This document shows, in pieces, positions 1-8,386 of a stretch of 64,000 nucleotides of DNA; within the stretch, counting starts at the first letter, position 1; each line of letters opens with the position of its first letter. The stretch covers positions 1 through 64,000 of the forward strand of contig NZ_SGXF01000002.1 in the NCBI RefSeq assembly GCF_004216775.1. Reading direction: 5' to 3'. The position numbers and the translations under genes are program-made. The DNA is from Cuneatibacter caecimuris (lineage in GTDB: Bacteria > Bacillota > Clostridia > Lachnospirales > Lachnospiraceae). The notes beneath the pieces are model-generated. The model did not search any database. It was not told the origin of the DNA and saw only the letters and a program-made list of their open reading frames with translations.

Positions 1-278
1 GGGAACGCAGTTTCATATGCAAGAATAAAGAGTCTGGCTCGCCGGACTCTCGCGCCGAAGCGCGGTCGCTTTAGCGGCCATATTTCCCCGGCGCGCAGTG
101 CGCATCCCCCGGAGGGTCATGTTGCATAGGGAACGCAGTTTCATATGCAAGAATAAAGAGTCTGGCTCGCCGGACTCTCGCGCCGAAGCGCGGTCGCTTT
201 AGCGGCCATATTTCCCCGGCGCGTAGTGCGCATCCCCCGGAGGGTCATGTTGCATAGGGAACGCAGTTTCATATGCAA
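1..278. repeat. Tandem 128-bp structured intergenic repeat, two copies plus a partial third
   Basis: Copies start at 1, 129 and 257 with an exact period of 128; the third stops after about 22 bases. Each unit holds a hairpin GAGTCtggctcgccgGACTC, a GC-rich segment with alternating CGCG stretches, and a closing hairpin TTGCATA...TATGCAA. The two full copies differ by single bases (for example cgcgcagtg versus cgcgtagtg). The same architecture recurs inverted at 6084-6211 and diverged at 22177-22297, always between genes. It may extend to the left of the window. It resembles a REP/MITE-like intergenic element; no ORF in it looks real. Confidence 0.85.
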
Positions 279-282
279 CATG

Positions 283-308
283 AAAAGGGCGCCAGTTTCC
301 TGGCACCC
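283..308 (-). terminator. Intrinsic terminator after the Asp23-family gene
   Basis: Read on the minus strand, GGGTGCCAG and CTGGCGCCC form a 9-bp stem with a GAAA tetraloop, followed by TTTTCAT. It lies 14 bases past the stop codon of the minus-strand gene. Confidence 0.85.
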
Positions 309-321
309 GTCCCGGACCCTG

Positions 322-699
322 TTATGGTAATTCCACACTGGCGATCCGAATATTCACATCCAGGACTTCCAGCCCCGTCATATTCTGTATCGCCGCCTTC
401 ACCCGTTCCTGCACCTTGGCGGACACTGCAGGTATGCTGTATCCATATTCCAGATTCAGGGAAAGGATTACCGAAGCGGTGGTCCCGATCACTTCTACTT
501 CCACACCCTTGGATAAATTCTTCATGCCCAGCTTGCTCACCAGTTCTTTTGTTATATTCCCAGCCATGGACGCCACGCCTTTGACCTCCATCGCAGCCAG
601 GCCGGCGATAATGGCGATGACTTCGTCTGCAATCTGCACTTCGCCGATGCCGTCTCCGCTCTGTATCTTGTAAGTGTTCTTTTCCATATCCTTTGCCAC
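322..699 (-). CDS. Asp23/Gls24 family envelope stress response protein
   Basis: The protein is about 125 aa, the usual size of the Asp23/Gls24 (DUF322) family. It shows the family pattern: a short N-terminus, 'GEVQIADEVIAIIAGLAA' followed by 'VKGVASMAG', and a C-terminal 'VQERVKAAIQNMTGL' helix followed by a 'VDVNI'-like strand. The open frame extends to 720, but I chose the GTG at 699 because GGAGGT sits 6 bases before it; an internal ATG at 687 is the alternative. Members of this family are cytoplasmic, often anchored near the membrane, and linked to alkaline or cell-envelope stress. It lies just downstream of the spoIIIA operon on the same strand, as is common in Clostridia and Bacilli, and has its own terminator. 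Confidence 0.9.
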   Translation of the reverse strand: MAKDMEKNTYKIQSGDGIGEVQIADEVIAIIAGLAAMEVKGVASMAGNITKELVSKLGMKNLSKGVEVEVIGTTASVILSLNLEYGYSIPAVSAKVQERVKAAIQNMTGLEVLDVNIRIASVELP

Positions 700-775
700 G
701 ATTGTACCTCCATTCGTCAACGAATTTCACCCCGTTGTGTATATTATACCATCTTTCTGCCTTTTTGCAAACATT

Positions 776-1546
776 TTATTCTGTTTTTAACTCCATCAGC
801 GTGATTACTATATTTTCCACTCCCAGTTCCGTTTTCCTTTTTACGATATCTTCTACCTGCGCCCGCTCTGCGTCCGTCAGGGTAGCTCTGCACAGCACCA
901 CATCTACCTGGCCTTCGTTCATAGTCACTACAGCGTCTTCAAACCCCTTGGAACGAAGCAATGTTTCTGCAAGATTCTCTTTTTCTGCGATTTCAGTCAG
1001 CTTCACCATGTTGTCTACCGCAGCCTGTTTCTGGTCTTCCGCAATATTTTCATTATTGATGATTTCCAGAAGCGCTTCTTTATTCTTTCCGCGCACCTGT
1101 TCCCGGTTCAGCCGTTCCTGCGCCAGGAAATCTGTTACTGTCATACCGCTGGCCAATACGGCTGTTCCCGGAGTGGATGTGCTGCCGGAAACTTCCTGCC
1201 CCTGGCCCTCCTCCGGCTGGCCCGCGGCTGCCTGGCCCTCGTCGGGATCGTCCAGACTGGCGATATCGGAACCGTCTGTCAGCAAGGGATCATCCTGGGA
1301 TTCCGAAGGGGCTGTCGCGCCGGTAGCGTTCTGAAGGGCCTGATTTTCCGCCAGCACGTCATCATCCGACACCTGTTGGAAATTCCCTGTATATGTACCT
1401 TCAGTGCTCTGCGTGCTTTCTTCCGGTTTTCCTCCCGCCAGACTGGTATTTTTTCCTGCGTAATTCAGGTACCCTGCAATGGCGATCATTAACGCCAGCG
1501 CTGTAATGATGATCTGATTTTTCTTTAAGATTTTTTTCAACTCCAA
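776..1546 (-). CDS. spoIIIAH: Stage III sporulation protein AH
   Basis: The protein has 256 aa. It begins with a basic stretch and one membrane segment (about residues 10-30, IIITALALMIAIAGYLNYAG), then a long low-complexity acidic/Gln/Ser-rich linker, then a C-terminal YscJ/FliF-like ring-building domain (about 150-256) containing 'FLAQERLNREQVRGKNKEALLEIINN' split over helices. This is the SpoIIIAH layout: an inner-membrane anchored mother-cell protein whose extracellular domain pairs with forespore SpoIIQ to form the feeding-tube channel. It is the last gene of the operon, 15 bases after spoIIIAG. The linker is longer than in Bacillus. Confidence 0.93.
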   Translation of the reverse strand: MELKKILKKNQIIITALALMIAIAGYLNYAGKNTSLAGGKPEESTQSTEGTYTGNFQQVSDDDVLAENQALQNATGATAPSESQDDPLLTDGSDIASLDDPDEGQAAAGQPEEGQGQEVSGSTSTPGTAVLASGMTVTDFLAQERLNREQVRGKNKEALLEIINNENIAEDQKQAAVDNMVKLTEIAEKENLAETLLRSKGFEDAVVTMNEGQVDVVLCRATLTDAERAQVEDIVKRKTELGVENIVITLMELKTE

Positions 1547-1561
1547 CCGCTCCTTTTCCTG

Positions 1562-2134
1562 TTATTCCATCTTTAGTACTTTAATTTTATGAGCAGGGAC
1601 ATCAAATAATGCCTGCATTGCTTCACTGATTTCAGAAATTACGGACGGAGAATCCGCTCCTCTTACGCATACGGCAATTCCGGCGATTTCTGGCTTCTTT
1701 TCCTGGATCACATAAGGAGATCCTTCCGCCAGCACCACTTCTTCCTTCTGGGAAAACTCCTGGGATACCCTGCTTCCGCCTTCCTGGTCCACTTCATTCA
1801 GGGACGACTGAGAACTCTGCACATTTTTCTGCACTACCTTTTCACTTCCGGCCTTCAGGGTAATCGCCACCTCTGCCCTGCCGATCCCTTCCATGGATTC
1901 CAGCAGCCTGACTGCTTTTTTTTCCAGCCATTCCGCATACTGATCCTCAGTCATGCTGGTCTGTGCCGTTCCAGTATGTTCTACAGGAAGAGGATTTGTT
2001 TCTTTTTTTCCTGAAAAGGGCCAGGACAGCACCAGCAGGGCAATCCCGCATAACAGCAGCAGAAGCATTCGCGGCATCCCGATTTTTTCTTTCCAGCCCT
2101 CCCAGATTTTCTTGAATTTTCCTTGAATTTTCAT
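1562..2134 (-). CDS. spoIIIAG: Stage III sporulation protein AG
   Basis: The protein has 190 aa. It has one N-terminal membrane segment (about residues 22-40, MLLLLLCGIALLVLSWPF) and an extracellular domain with the ring-building pattern 'LLESMEGIGRAEVAITLKAG' and a C-terminal 'GIAVCVRGADSPSVISEISEAMQALFDVPAHKIKVLKM', typical of SpoIIIAG. The family forms a very large ring within the mother-cell/forespore channel during engulfment. The start codon overlaps the end of spoIIIAF by 4 bases, which points to translational coupling. The position between AF and AH agrees with the canonical operon. Confidence 0.94.
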   Translation of the reverse strand: MKIQGKFKKIWEGWKEKIGMPRMLLLLLCGIALLVLSWPFSGKKETNPLPVEHTGTAQTSMTEDQYAEWLEKKAVRLLESMEGIGRAEVAITLKAGSEKVVQKNVQSSQSSLNEVDQEGGSRVSQEFSQKEEVVLAEGSPYVIQEKKPEIAGIAVCVRGADSPSVISEISEAMQALFDVPAHKIKVLKME

Positions 2135-2709
2135 TTTCCCTCCTCAATTAGGACTGCCTGTTCCTCCAGACTGAACGCTTCTGCCAGCCTCCTTTTCAGA
2201 CTGCGGACGCCAAGGCTTTCCGCCGAAGCTTTCCCGCCGGTCCCGGAAGAAATGATCACCGGTTCCACCAGTCTCTCATCCTTTGGCGCCGTGCGCACGC
2301 GGAGATACAGTCTTTTTAATTCCCCCAGTGTTTCTTTTTCTTCAGACAGTTCTGTCTCCATTCTGGTCACCTGATATCCTGCAGCCTCTGCCAGTTCTGA
2401 AGATTTCTGCCTGATCCAGGACTCATAGGCTCTGACCGCAGCTTCCGCAGCTTCCTGTTCCAGCTCCGCCTCAGGAATTTCCGCTCCCTCTGCCGGGATC
2501 AGCTGCTGAAAACTGTTATAATACTCAGATACTTTATCTTCCAGCCCCAGCAGCCGCAGGGCGGGACCGATCACCAGAAGGATCAGAACCAATCCGGTAG
2601 CCAGTTTCATGTATTTTTTGTACTGTTCTGAGGGGAGCAGCAGCATCAGCAGCGAAACCAGCAGCAGGTAGCAGGCGATTCCCCGGACCCAGCCAAAAAA
2701 AGTATCCAT
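2131..2709 (-). CDS. spoIIIAF: Stage III sporulation protein AF
   Basis: The protein has 192 aa. Two adjacent membrane segments lie at the N-terminus (about residues 8-25 and 34-52), followed by a soluble, Glu-rich domain ending in 'SLKRRLAEAFSLEEQAVLIEEGK'. This matches SpoIIIAF, a membrane subunit of the SpoIIIA-SpoIIQ channel complex. It sits directly after spoIIIAE with a 1-base gap and overlaps spoIIIAG by 4 bases, so it is clearly part of one polycistronic message. Nothing unusual was seen. Confidence 0.93.
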   Translation of the reverse strand: MDTFFGWVRGIACYLLLVSLLMLLLPSEQYKKYMKLATGLVLILLVIGPALRLLGLEDKVSEYYNSFQQLIPAEGAEIPEAELEQEAAEAAVRAYESWIRQKSSELAEAAGYQVTRMETELSEEKETLGELKRLYLRVRTAPKDERLVEPVIISSGTGGKASAESLGVRSLKRRLAEAFSLEEQAVLIEEGK

Positions 2710-2710
2710 A

Positions 2711-3856
2711 TCACCCCACCTTTCCTCCTGTAGTCACACAGACAATAGCGATTGTCAGGAAAAACAGCAGCACTGCGGTCAGCACTATTTTCAGCAGCAG
2801 CCCCATAGCAGATGCCGCCACGCTGATGCATTCTGTCATTCTGGAATCAGAAATTGGCTGAACCAGAGCAGCAGCCAGATGGTAGCTCAAAGTCAGGACC
2901 AGCAGCTTTACCACAGGAACTGCGCTGATCAGCAGTAATATGACAAGCGCGGCCGCGCCGATCCCGTTTTTAATCAGAACACCGGTTCCCAAAACCATGG
3001 AAGAAACAGATTCCACGCTGTTTCCGATTCCGGGAATCGCCCGGATCGCCTTCATCACTGTCCCGGATTTCACGGAATCAATGCCAGGCAGCAGGATGCT
3101 CTGGATGATCTGCAGGCCAAACATGGCGCCGGCAATGGTTTTCATTCCCCAGGACAGCGCAGATTTCAGCAGTTCTGTCAGCTTGGACAGCCCGTCCTCT
3201 CCTGCCAGCTGACCGGCCAGGCCAAATACCATATAGATGCGCACTGCGGGCAGGCCGAAATATAAAAGAGCCCATTCCACCAGACTGATCCCCACCGCCG
3301 TGATCTGATAGTAAGCGGCGGAAGTCACTGTCTGCCCTGTCATGGCCACAGCCATAAAGTAGGTTGGGACCAGCGCCTGCATAAATGTCACCAGATTCTG
3401 CAGCAGATTTTTCACAATTTGTGATGCTGTGTAAAATCCAGCCATTAATACAGTCATCATCATAATATATGCTACATAAAACGCAGCCTGCGACACGCCG
3501 CCTTTTCCAAAGGCTGCGGAAAAACTGGTAAAAACAGCGCCTACTGTCCCGATCAGCAGAACCTGAAACAATACCTTCTGGTTTGCATTGAGTTCTGAAA
3601 AAAGGGCATCCCAGATTTTTTTCCAGATATCTCCTGTTCCTCCCGTCTCGCCGCTGATCATCTGCTGCACCAGCTCGCGAAAAGAAACTGCGTCCCCGTC
3701 CAGACTGTCCTCCAGCACCTGCTGCACTTCTTCAAAAGAATAGCCGGACAGAGGATCATTCTCCCCGCTTTCTTCCGCCCAGACAGCCTGTCCCGGACAA
3801 AAAAGGAAGATCAGGCAGCATACGGCAGCTGTTATGAAATTTTTCCATCCCGGCAT
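2711..3856 (-). CDS. spoIIIAE: Stage III sporulation protein AE
   Basis: The protein has about 381 aa. It carries a signal-peptide-like N-terminus ending near AVWAEE, and then multiple hydrophobic segments covering the last two thirds, including 'SAAFGKGGVSQAAFYVAYIM' and 'GIGNSVESVSSMVLGTGVLIKN', hallmarks of SpoIIIAE. It is the polytopic membrane subunit of the SpoIIIA complex. The open frame begins at 3871, but the ATG at 3856 is preceded by AAAGGAGGGAAT and is the better start. It follows spoIIIAD with only 11 bases between. Confidence 0.93.
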   Translation of the reverse strand: MPGWKNFITAAVCCLIFLFCPGQAVWAEESGENDPLSGYSFEEVQQVLEDSLDGDAVSFRELVQQMISGETGGTGDIWKKIWDALFSELNANQKVLFQVLLIGTVGAVFTSFSAAFGKGGVSQAAFYVAYIMMMTVLMAGFYTASQIVKNLLQNLVTFMQALVPTYFMAVAMTGQTVTSAAYYQITAVGISLVEWALLYFGLPAVRIYMVFGLAGQLAGEDGLSKLTELLKSALSWGMKTIAGAMFGLQIIQSILLPGIDSVKSGTVMKAIRAIPGIGNSVESVSSMVLGTGVLIKNGIGAAALVILLLISAVPVVKLLVLTLSYHLAAALVQPISDSRMTECISVAASAMGLLLKIVLTAVLLFFLTIAIVCVTTGGKVG

Positions 3857-3867
3857 ATTCCCTCCTT

Positions 3868-4260
3868 TCACCGCAGGAATGTATCCAGCGTTTCCATCAG
3901 CGCCATGACAATGGGCATGCTCAGCGCGAGGATCATCAGTTTACCGAACATTTCGATTTGGCAGCCGATTGCCTGGTATCCCGCGTCTTTGCAGATTCCT
4001 GCGGCAAATTCGGAAAGATAGGTGATTCCCACCATCTTCAGCAGTACCTGGAGGTACTCTGCAGATACCGGCAGATACTGCTGCAGCCTGGACAAAACTT
4101 CTATAACCCCTTCCAGTTTCTGGGCTCCCACCGCAAAAATCACCACAGCTGCCGCCAGGCTCAGATATATTCCATATTCCGGCTTCATCCCTTTCAGCTG
4201 CACTGCCAGCAGCACGGCCAGAATGCCGAACAAACCTATCAGAACCATCCCACGCCTCAC
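3868..4260 (-). CDS. spoIIIAD: Stage III sporulation protein AD
   Basis: The protein has 130 aa with four hydrophobic helices and the SpoIIIAC/AD family signature 'KMVGITYLSEFAAGICKDAG'. SpoIIIAD is a small integral membrane subunit of the forespore feeding channel, related to SpoIIIAC but with two extra helices. Its start overlaps the stop of spoIIIAC by 4 bases. Confidence 0.93.
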   Translation of the reverse strand: MRRGMVLIGLFGILAVLLAVQLKGMKPEYGIYLSLAAAVVIFAVGAQKLEGVIEVLSRLQQYLPVSAEYLQVLLKMVGITYLSEFAAGICKDAGYQAIGCQIEMFGKLMILALSMPIVMALMETLDTFLR

Positions 4261-4451
4261 AATCCGAACATTTTCTGAATCGTTTCAAACAGCTGCGAAA
4301 TATAAGGCAGCAGCCAGAACAGCACCAGCAGCATCCCCGCAAGGCTGACAAAAAAGGCGTGTTCATCCCTGCCGCTGTGTTTTAATATCTGACAGATGAC
4401 GGAGACCATTACGCCCACTGCCGCTATTTTTAAAATTAAATTAATTTCCAT
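4257..4451 (-). CDS. spoIIIAC: Stage III sporulation protein AC
   Basis: The protein has 64 aa with two membrane helices (about residues 5-22 and 33-52), the normal size for SpoIIIAC. The sequence 'LNLILKIAAVGVMVSVICQIL'-like N-terminus followed by 'HSGRDEHAFFVSLAGM' is characteristic. It is separated from spoIIIAB by 20 bases and overlaps spoIIIAD by 4 bases. Confidence 0.93.
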   Translation of the reverse strand: MEINLILKIAAVGVMVSVICQILKHSGRDEHAFFVSLAGMLLVLFWLLPYISQLFETIQKMFGL

Positions 4452-4471
4452 ATGCAGCTCCCATCACTTCT

Positions 4472-4996
4472 TTATATCAGCATCACTGCCAGCATAATTC
4501 CTCCGAAAATTCCCAGTGTCCTGCTGATCCGGCATTTTTCCGGCAGTTCCTCCGCAATCTGGCTGCAGACCCGTTCCTGCTCCTGTATGTCCAAATCTAA
4601 AAGCTTCAGCTGCAGCTGCAGGTCTGGATAGCCCAGGTGTTTTCCAAATTCCGAGACACGCTGCAGATCAGAGGACGACAGGCAGGTTTGTCCTAAAAAT
4701 TCCCTGCAGCATTCCGACCACAAAGCTGCCAGAGAGCCTGTCTGCATTTCCTGCATCCGGCCGGAAAGCTGATTCAGAAAATTTTTCCATCCCTCCGGCA
4801 TCCGCCCCCCGATCTGGCGGAACGCGTCCTCCAGACAGGCCCCGGTACAGCTCAGCTCGGATTTCAGCAGTAACAAAAGCTGCAGCGCCTGCCGGCAGTC
4901 TTCCAGCCTCTTCTTCTGTCTGGCTGCGGCTCCCATGCCCAGCCCCGCTGAACCTGCCACCACCAGAACCGCCCCCAGCACTTTCCACTCCGTCAT
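4472..4996 (-). CDS. spoIIIAB: Stage III sporulation protein AB
   Basis: The protein has 174 aa. It has a hydrophobic N-terminal helix (about residues 5-25), an amphipathic helical middle with 'QLLLLLKSELSCTGACLEDAFRQIGGRM', and a C-terminal membrane helix 'LGIFGGIMLAVMLI'. This is the SpoIIIAB layout, structurally similar to type II secretion GspF-like proteins. Its start codon overlaps spoIIIAA by 4 bases. Confidence 0.92.
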   Translation of the reverse strand: MTEWKVLGAVLVVAGSAGLGMGAAARQKKRLEDCRQALQLLLLLKSELSCTGACLEDAFRQIGGRMPEGWKNFLNQLSGRMQEMQTGSLAALWSECCREFLGQTCLSSSDLQRVSEFGKHLGYPDLQLQLKLLDLDIQEQERVCSQIAEELPEKCRISRTLGIFGGIMLAVMLI

Positions 4997-5958
4997 TTCA
5001 GACTCCTCACTCCCGTCAGCAAGGTCCCCCTGTCATCGAAAATCTGCAGCACTTCTCCGGGGCGCTTCCGGCTGCCCAGCACCACATAGCGTTCAAACAG
5101 CCGCTCCTGCAGCATTTCCCTCAGGACGGGCCGAACCTTGATATCCTCCACAGACGCGCCGTGGACGGTGGCAATAATGCTGCATCCGCAGTGGTTCACA
5201 TATTCAATGGCCTCCAGGTCCTTGCGGCTTCCGATTTCGTCCACTGCGATTACCTGAGGGGCCATGGCCCGGAGCAAAAGCAGCATCCCCTGGGCTTTCG
5301 GGCAGCAGTCCAGCACGTCCGTCCTCATGCCCAGATCGTTCTGGGGCGTTCCCATGTAACAAGCACCTAGTTCTGAGCGCTCATCCACCACTCCTACCGT
5401 GACCCCTCTGCCATATGTATTCCCGTCCGAAACCTGACGGATCAGATCTCTCAGCACAGTGGTTTTTCCGCCCCCAGGGGGAGCGATCAGCAGGGTCTGG
5501 CAGATATGCCCGTCCCGGTTGTACAAAAAAGGAAGCAGCTGGTCCGCGCAGCCTTTTTTCTGGTGGGCGATGCGCAGATTCAGGAATGACACATATTTGA
5601 TGCTGCGCACTGTCCCCTGTTCCAGGACCGCTTTGCCGGAGATTCCCATGCGGTGGCCTCCCTGCAGCGTCAGATAACCCTGGCGCAACTCTTCTTCATA
5701 GGCGTAGAGTGAATATTTCCCCGCCCGCTCCAGTATTTCCTGTAAGTCCCTGCGGCCTGCCCGAAAGGCATTTTTTACCTGCCTGGTGCGGCCGCCGCCT
5801 TCCTGCAGATACCACTCCTCGGACTCCACCACCGCGATCACCGGTTCTTCCGCCCGCAGACGCAGTTCCTGAAGCGATTCAAAAGGTATTTCCGCCTGCA
5901 CCAGCAGCCGTTTCAGTTTTTCCGGAAACAGCTGATAGAGCTGTTCTTCCTGTCCCAT
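4993..5958 (-). CDS. spoIIIAA: Stage III sporulation protein AA, secretion-type ATPase
   Basis: The protein has 321 aa. A Walker A motif, APPGGGKTT, lies at about residues 159-167, and an acidic 'VIAVDEIG' strand about 80 residues later serves as Walker B. The C-terminal half is a RecA-like fold of the PulE/VirB11 type. SpoIIIAA is the cytoplasmic ATPase thought to energise the SpoIIIA-SpoIIQ channel from the mother cell. It is the first gene of the operon. The ATG is preceded by GGGGGAGGCGTAAA. Confidence 0.95.
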   Translation of the reverse strand: MGQEEQLYQLFPEKLKRLLVQAEIPFESLQELRLRAEEPVIAVVESEEWYLQEGGGRTRQVKNAFRAGRRDLQEILERAGKYSLYAYEEELRQGYLTLQGGHRMGISGKAVLEQGTVRSIKYVSFLNLRIAHQKKGCADQLLPFLYNRDGHICQTLLIAPPGGGKTTVLRDLIRQVSDGNTYGRGVTVGVVDERSELGACYMGTPQNDLGMRTDVLDCCPKAQGMLLLLRAMAPQVIAVDEIGSRKDLEAIEYVNHCGCSIIATVHGASVEDIKVRPVLREMLQERLFERYVVLGSRKRPGEVLQIFDDRGTLLTGVRSLK

Positions 5959-5990
5959 TTTACGCCTCCCCCTTTCAGACCATTTATCAC

Positions 5991-6019
5991 AATATATGAG
6001 CGGATGGGGGAGATATGTC
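5991..6019 (-). promoter_or_regulatory. Possible sigma-E promoter of the spoIIIA operon
   Basis: On the minus strand, GACATATC (6019-6012) and CATATATT (5998-5991) are about 13 bases apart and about 33-60 bases ahead of the spoIIIAA start. They approximate the sigma-E -35 and -10 boxes (KMATATT and CATACAMT). The operon is sigma-E dependent in Bacillus; here the match is imperfect and the call is inference. Confidence 0.4.
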
Positions 6020-6083
6020 TTGAATGGAAAAAATTTTATGGGAAAATGAGGGCTTCAGGAAGGGGCGAAAAGTTTTTCTTTCA

Positions 6084-6211
6084 TTTCATAGGAAACTTCG
6101 TTCCCTATGAAACATAACCCTCCGGGGTATCGCACTGCGCGCTAAAGAAATATGGCCGCTAAAGCGACCGCGTTTCGGCGCGAGAGTCCGGCGAGCCGGA
6201 CTCTTTATTCC
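6084..6211 (-). repeat. Inverted copy of the 128-bp structured intergenic repeat
   Basis: This stretch is close to the reverse complement of the unit at 1-128: closing hairpin TTTCATAGG...CCTATGAAA, then 'ATGGCCGCTAAAGCGACCGC', then the GAGTCCGGC...GCCGGACTC hairpin and CTTTATTC. Between spoIIIAA and the next gene, 5959-6275 otherwise holds only the operon promoter region and a terminator. Confidence 0.8.
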
Positions 6212-6219
6212 AAAAAATG

Positions 6220-6263
6220 ACCCTGAGAGAAAATGCGCTTTTTCAGGTACTTTCTCTCAGGGT
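6220..6263 (-). terminator. Intrinsic terminator of the TPR-protein gene
   Basis: ACCCTGAGAGAAA (6220-6232) and TTTCTCTCAGGGT (6251-6263) form a perfect 13-bp stem. On the minus strand it is followed by CATTTTTTGG, so it ends the minus-strand gene whose stop codon is 13 bases away. Confidence 0.85.
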
Positions 6264-6275
6264 AAAAATGGATGG

Positions 6276-7196
6276 TTAAAATTCCGGTGAATGGTGCTCT
6301 GGGACCGGGCAGCCGTAATATCCGCATGGCACATATAATCTTGGGCGATAGATGTATCCGCCTATTTTCTTTTTTCTGTACTCCTGATTATAAATTATTT
6401 TTTTCAGCAGATATCTGCTTTCCGCTGCATAGCCGGACAAATATACAGCCAAATCCTCCGGCCTGTTTTTATAGTCTGTCCTCAGACAGCAGTCGGCAGC
6501 CATTTCAGCATAAGGGCATGAGGATGTTTCTTCCAGGATCTTATTCAAAAAATATCTGGCGTGTTCATACTCTCCGCAGGAATAGGTTAAAACAAAGCAG
6601 TCAAATAGTTCTAGTTCTTTTTCCAACTCCATGTCACGAATATACGCTTTAAAATATTTTTTACCTTTTGCATATAGTATTGAATACAGCAAAGAGACCT
6701 TTATCTTCAGCTCATGTGATAATTCTTTCGCATCACTATTTGTAACGCCATTCAGCCGCATCAAAATGGAACATGACTCTTCATATTTTTCATAGTGGAA
6801 GAGACATGCTGCTTTATTGTATTCATGGCAGAAATCAGGCTGGACTTCAAAGGCGAGGCTCAGATATTTTAAAGCGGTTGTATCATCTCTATCTCCGTAT
6901 TGTGCCACTTCGTCATAAACAATTCCAAGATTTGTTAAGATAAATGCAGTTTCCTTTTCCGCCAATGCATTTGTTAAGAAATGAATGCCCAGCCGATCGG
7001 CATTGTAAACCTTTCCGCTCTTCAGCTCTCTTCCTTGTGTATAATAATACATTCCTAAATTATTCCAGGTTTTATAACCGGGAAATTCTTTTGCATTCTG
7101 ACGGAACAGTTCCTGTGCGGCTAAAAAATTTCCTTGATCCAGAGATTTTAATGCACGAATATTTCTTTCTTTTGCATGAACATAATTTGTGTGCAC
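6276..7196 (-). CDS. TPR-like protein of unknown function
   Basis: The protein has 306 aa and no signal peptide or membrane segment. The N-terminal 130 residues read as helical repeats: 'ALKSLDQGNFLAAQELFRQN', 'TWNNLGMYYYTQG', 'AFILTNLGIVYDEV', 'ALKYLSLAFEVQPDF', which resemble tetratricopeptide repeats. The C-terminus has scattered cysteines ('CPYAEMAADCCLRTDYK', and 'CGYYGCPVPEHH' at the end). The start is a GTG with AGGAGG ten bases upstream. It lies 27 bases downstream of the 248-aa gene and probably shares its message. Function is unknown; a scaffold or immunity-type role is possible but not shown. Confidence 0.7.
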   Translation of the reverse strand: MHTNYVHAKERNIRALKSLDQGNFLAAQELFRQNAKEFPGYKTWNNLGMYYYTQGRELKSGKVYNADRLGIHFLTNALAEKETAFILTNLGIVYDEVAQYGDRDDTTALKYLSLAFEVQPDFCHEYNKAACLFHYEKYEESCSILMRLNGVTNSDAKELSHELKIKVSLLYSILYAKGKKYFKAYIRDMELEKELELFDCFVLTYSCGEYEHARYFLNKILEETSSCPYAEMAADCCLRTDYKNRPEDLAVYLSGYAAESRYLLKKIIYNQEYRKKKIGGYIYRPRLYVPCGYYGCPVPEHHSPEF

Positions 7197-7223
7197 GGCA
7201 GGTCCGCCTCCTTATACAGGGAC

Positions 7224-7970
7224 TTATTGGGGATTGATCATTTTTAGAAGTCTTATGGTTTCATTGGCTGCTACTCTTATTTTTGAAGCATTTTTTATCT
7301 TAGCTGTTCTTCCCAAATCCTGAAGAATACTCTGCGGTGTGAATATATTTTCAGCCAACGCAAACAAAATTGCGTCATTATCTCCGGCTTTTTGATATGC
7401 TCTTTGTAACTCCTCACTTTCATCTACATATCTGAGCCTGAGCGATTCTAAATATCCGGCCGCATAAGCTGAGACTGAATTATCTGAACTTTGCCTTCCT
7501 AGATATAAAAGCATCCTTTGCTTTGTGCTTGGATACAGTTCGTTCAGATAGGAAAATAAATTCAGAGAATTAATAATATATTTTTGCGCAGCTTCGATAA
7601 ACTTTGATCCAGGAATACTTTCATCTGTATAATATCTGACGGCTAACCGGTACAGAGCAGCATCGTCAAATACTATTAATTTTTTCAGCCACTTATCCGG
7701 AAGGTTTTTATGCGCCAGGCTGATACAGCCTACTTTGTGAGACAAAAAGTAATCCAGGGAATCTTCTGAGAACGAATCTTCTGTCATTATTGGGATGACT
7801 GCGTTCCAAAACTGTTCCTCCTGCCCGCTGTTTTTCAGAGCGATGATCCATTTTTTTATCAGTTTTGGATCGGCTTTCAGGTCATTTTCTGTATATCCAT
7901 TTGTTATTTTCTCTACTGCATCTATGTGAAATAAATTCCGATTTATATCGTCCAGTATATTCTCCAACAC
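7224..7970 (-). CDS. Hypothetical helical-repeat protein
   Basis: The protein has up to 248 aa and I do not recognise it. It is rich in paired helices ('DKWLKKLIVFDDAALYRLAV', 'TKQRMLLYLG', 'SAYAAGYLESLRLRYV', 'ILFALAENIFTPQSIL'), suggesting a HEAT/ARM-like solenoid, with no signal peptide. The first codon of the frame is TTG with AAAGGCGG upstream; the exact start is uncertain. It is AT-rich compared with the spoIIIA genes and precedes the TPR-like gene on the same strand, 27 bases away. Confidence 0.6.
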   Translation of the reverse strand: MLENILDDINRNLFHIDAVEKITNGYTENDLKADPKLIKKWIIALKNSGQEEQFWNAVIPIMTEDSFSEDSLDYFLSHKVGCISLAHKNLPDKWLKKLIVFDDAALYRLAVRYYTDESIPGSKFIEAAQKYIINSLNLFSYLNELYPSTKQRMLLYLGRQSSDNSVSAYAAGYLESLRLRYVDESEELQRAYQKAGDNDAILFALAENIFTPQSILQDLGRTAKIKNASKIRVAANETIRLLKMINPQ

Positions 7971-8386
7971 TTTATCCGCCTTTTATATATAAATATATTT
8001 ATTTATCCATCTCACCCATAGTATCGCATAGGCTCCCGCCTGTTTCGCAGAACCCACGTTATTCCTCACGAAAGAGGATGCGCGTAATGATGAATATCTT
8101 CTGCTGCAATTGTTCAATTCATCTAAGGATATCTGGCTTTGGCTGGTATGGCACTCCCCCAACTTTATACTAAAATTATACATGATAATGGCAAAATGTC
8201 TAACCAAAATTTTCCTTGCTGATTTCTTACTGCCGGTAATGAAATGATATATTTTCAAATCTAATGCAAATTGCCATGCCAAACCAAAGTGGAACATTTT
8301 TAATTACGAAAAATCTTAGAGGTTGACTCATCGTAATATCCCATGATATTGTTAAAGTATAAAAAATATTTGAAGGTGGTTCGGAA
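7971..8386. other. Intergenic stretch with no supported gene
   Basis: A 104-codon minus-strand frame (7983-8297) lacks a convincing ribosome site and known motifs. A plausible promoter for the plus-strand hydrolase lies at its right end: TTGACT (8323-8328), 16 bases, GATATT (8345-8350). AAGGTGGT at 8373-8380 is the ribosome site. Nothing else is seen. Confidence 0.5.

Noticed and set aside
7983-8297. 104-codon minus-strand frame
   Set aside because: No ribosome site, no family motif, AT-rich, and located in a promoter-containing intergenic region. It may be a relic.
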